DNA of 7,104 nucleotides from Thiomicrospira sp. UBA5634. GTDB lineage: Bacteria > Pseudomonadota > Gammaproteobacteria > Thiomicrospirales > Thiomicrospiraceae. Position 1 is the stretch's first letter. Each line of letters begins with the position of its first letter. The translations under genes and the position numbers were made by a program. The stretch is taken from the NCBI GenBank assembly GCA_002421475.1, contig DIJW01000179.1, forward strand, positions 2,447-9,550, in the 5' to 3' direction. A model generated the notes under the pieces. That model saw nothing but the letters and a program-made list of their open reading frames with translations. It was not told the DNA's origin and ran no database searches. Positions 6,226 to 7,104 of the stretch are shown piece by piece.

Positions 6226-6255
6226 TCAAAAACGCGTGGGTGCGTTCATCCACGC
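6226..6255 (-). terminator. Possible intrinsic terminator overlapping the end of the phosphotransferase gene
   Basis: On the minus strand GCGTGG (6255-6250) pairs with CCACGC (6239-6234) around a ten-base loop, and is followed by G then five T residues (6232-6228). The T run merges into the TGA stop codon at 6228-6226, so the hairpin is within the last codons. A six-pair GC-rich stem is short and the loop is large, so strength is uncertain. No matching T tract exists for the plus-strand pnuT transcript. Confidence 0.4.
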
Positions 6256-7104
6256 CTGAATGTCCGTTTCACCCAACACATTCAGACTAAACAACCACAA
6301 CCGATAAGGGGCTCGCAACGCGCTTAAATCCGGCCATAAATGCTGTTGCTGGTAAAGCTGTTTAAACAACCAGGCTTGGTGCTCGGTTAACAGGTATTCC
6401 AGCATCACCAAATCCAGTTCACGCGGTGCAAACACAAACGCATCCAAATCCACCAATGCGGTCAAGTGTTCGCCATCGGTTAAAAACTGATCCCAGCGTA
6501 AATCCATCATTAACGGCACCGCCGCTTGCGGGTGGATTTGTGCGGCAGCATCTAATACCTCACACCAGGCCTGGTGGTCGATATTTAAATGCTGGAGTTG
6601 CTGTTGCAAACTCTGTTTTAGCGCAGCACCCCATTGCGTTAAATCCCACGCCAGATGGTTAAAACGCCCCCAGCGAGTGCGGGTTTGCAAATGCAAGTCA
6701 GCGAGATGCGCGGCTAAATCAACCACCATCAGATTCGTCACTTGATCGACATGCAGTCGATGACCGGGCAAGAGTTTACTTAACGCATAACCGGGTCGGG
6801 TGTGCGTCGGATTGTGGGCTTGTTCAATTTGCGCAATCGCTAACGGACTGTATCGATTAAGTTGATGCGAAACGGCAATTGAATCCGCCAAATGTTCGAC
6901 TAAATTTAAACCAAACAACGATTGCATTCCGCGCCAAAACGGCTGTGATAAGGCTTTTTTATTCAGGGATTTCAGGACTTTTTTACCACTCGTGGTATGT
7001 AAAATCCAAAGATGATGGGTGCTGTCAGGAAACAGTTGCGGGATAGATTCGATGTGTTTAATGCAAAGGTGCAAATGGGCAAACAACACCGGTGGAATGA
7101 GCCG
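6226..7104 (-). CDS. APH/choline-kinase-like phosphotransferase, possible thiamine kinase (5' end outside window)
   Basis: About 292 residues are visible. The frame is open to the right edge and the GTG at 7089 has no ribosome binding site, so the true start is probably upstream. The layout is that of a small protein-kinase-like enzyme. An N-terminal strand pair contains GKKVLKSL (a candidate ATP-binding lysine). The catalytic loop is PLMMDLRWDQFL (residues 192-203 counted from the GTG), and the metal-binding strand is ALVDLDAF (211-218), followed by PRELDL (222-227). The usual HGDxxxxN appears as MMDxxxxQ: the catalytic Asp196 is kept, the His is replaced by Met and the Asn by Gln. Its convergent position next to pnuT suggests thiamine kinase, which would trap imported thiamine, but that is inference; an unrelated sugar or envelope kinase remains possible. 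The C-terminal region is rich in Leu, Gln, Trp and His. Confidence 0.72.
   Translation of the reverse strand, partial: RLIPPVLFAHLHLCIKHIESIPQLFPDSTHHLWILHTTSGKKVLKSLNKKALSQPFWRGMQSLFGLNLVEHLADSIAVSHQLNRYSPLAIAQIEQAHNPTHTRPGYALSKLLPGHRLHVDQVTNLMVVDLAAHLADLHLQTRTRWGRFNHLAWDLTQWGAALKQSLQQQLQHLNIDHQAWCEVLDAAAQIHPQAAVPLMMDLRWDQFLTDGEHLTALVDLDAFVFAPRELDLVMLEYLLTEHQAWLFKQLYQQQHLWPDLSALRAPYRLWLFSLNVLGETDIQAWMNAPTRF
6368..6381. repeat. Degenerate copy of the iterated palindrome
   Basis: AACCAGGCTTGGTG matches the 14-base motif at 12 positions. The longer segment 6369-6386 matches 1433-1450 at 17 of 18 bases, including the CTCGG flank. On the minus strand it encodes HQAW of the phosphotransferase. 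Confidence 0.45.
6563..6576. repeat. Perfect 14-base copy of the iterated palindrome inside the phosphotransferase gene
   Basis: CACCAGGCCTGGTG, perfect over 14 positions, read on the minus strand as HQAW (residues 172-175 from the GTG). The reading frame relative to the gene differs from that in the receptor and thiamine-binding protein genes (APGL), so the motif is conserved as DNA and not as peptide. Confidence 0.7.

Noticed and set aside
926..7094. Frequent ACCGGT hexamer (about nine occurrences by eye)
   Set aside because: Higher than the roughly two expected, but flanks are not shared and many copies encode Thr-Gly or similar dipeptides, so codon and composition effects are a sufficient explanation. 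It lacks the extended conservation of the CCAGGCCTGG motif.

Overview
This 7.1 kb window looks like chromosomal DNA of a Gram-negative gammaproteobacterium. The evidence is an outer-membrane TonB-dependent receptor, a Blc-type lipocalin lipoprotein, a YjbQ protein, HD-GYP signalling and moderate GC content (about 40-55% on lines counted by eye). A Thiomicrospira-like sulfur oxidiser or relative is possible, but that is a guess. Genes are tightly packed. No tRNA, rRNA, CRISPR array, insertion sequence or phage gene was seen.

Layout. (1) Positions 2-1418, plus strand: the 3' part of a membrane-anchored HD-GYP cyclic-di-GMP phosphodiesterase, then one base later an outer-membrane lipocalin (blc). 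(2) Positions 1428-1449: a perfect 22-base palindrome between two convergent gene blocks. (3) Positions 1462-2869, minus strand: an EamA/DMT-type permease followed by yjbQ. (4) Positions 2990-3175: an extended -10 promoter, a textbook TPP (thi-box) riboswitch, and an expression platform that can hide or expose the ribosome binding site of the next gene. (5) Positions 3176-6207, plus strand: a TonB-dependent receptor, a REP-like inverted pair, a YkoF/MTH1187-type thiamine-binding protein, and a PnuC-family (PnuT-like) permease overlapping it by 11 bases. (6) Positions 6226-7104, minus strand: an APH/choline-kinase-like phosphotransferase, cut by the window edge and convergent with pnuT.

The core is best read as a thiamine salvage locus. 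The receptor would bring thiamine or a precursor across the outer membrane, the PnuT-like permease would carry it across the inner membrane, the small binding protein would bind it in the cytoplasm, and the phosphotransferase might phosphorylate and trap it. The riboswitch would shut uptake off when TPP is plentiful. YjbQ adds a further, weaker link, since members of that family have low thiamin-phosphate-synthase activity.

The most unexpected signal is a short iterated palindrome. The 10-mer CCAGGCCTGG occurs four times (1434, 3227, 5424, 6565), with degenerate copies at 1902 and 6370. Copies lie both between genes and inside unrelated coding sequences. About 0.01 copies would be expected by chance, so this resembles a HIP1-like genome-wide motif.
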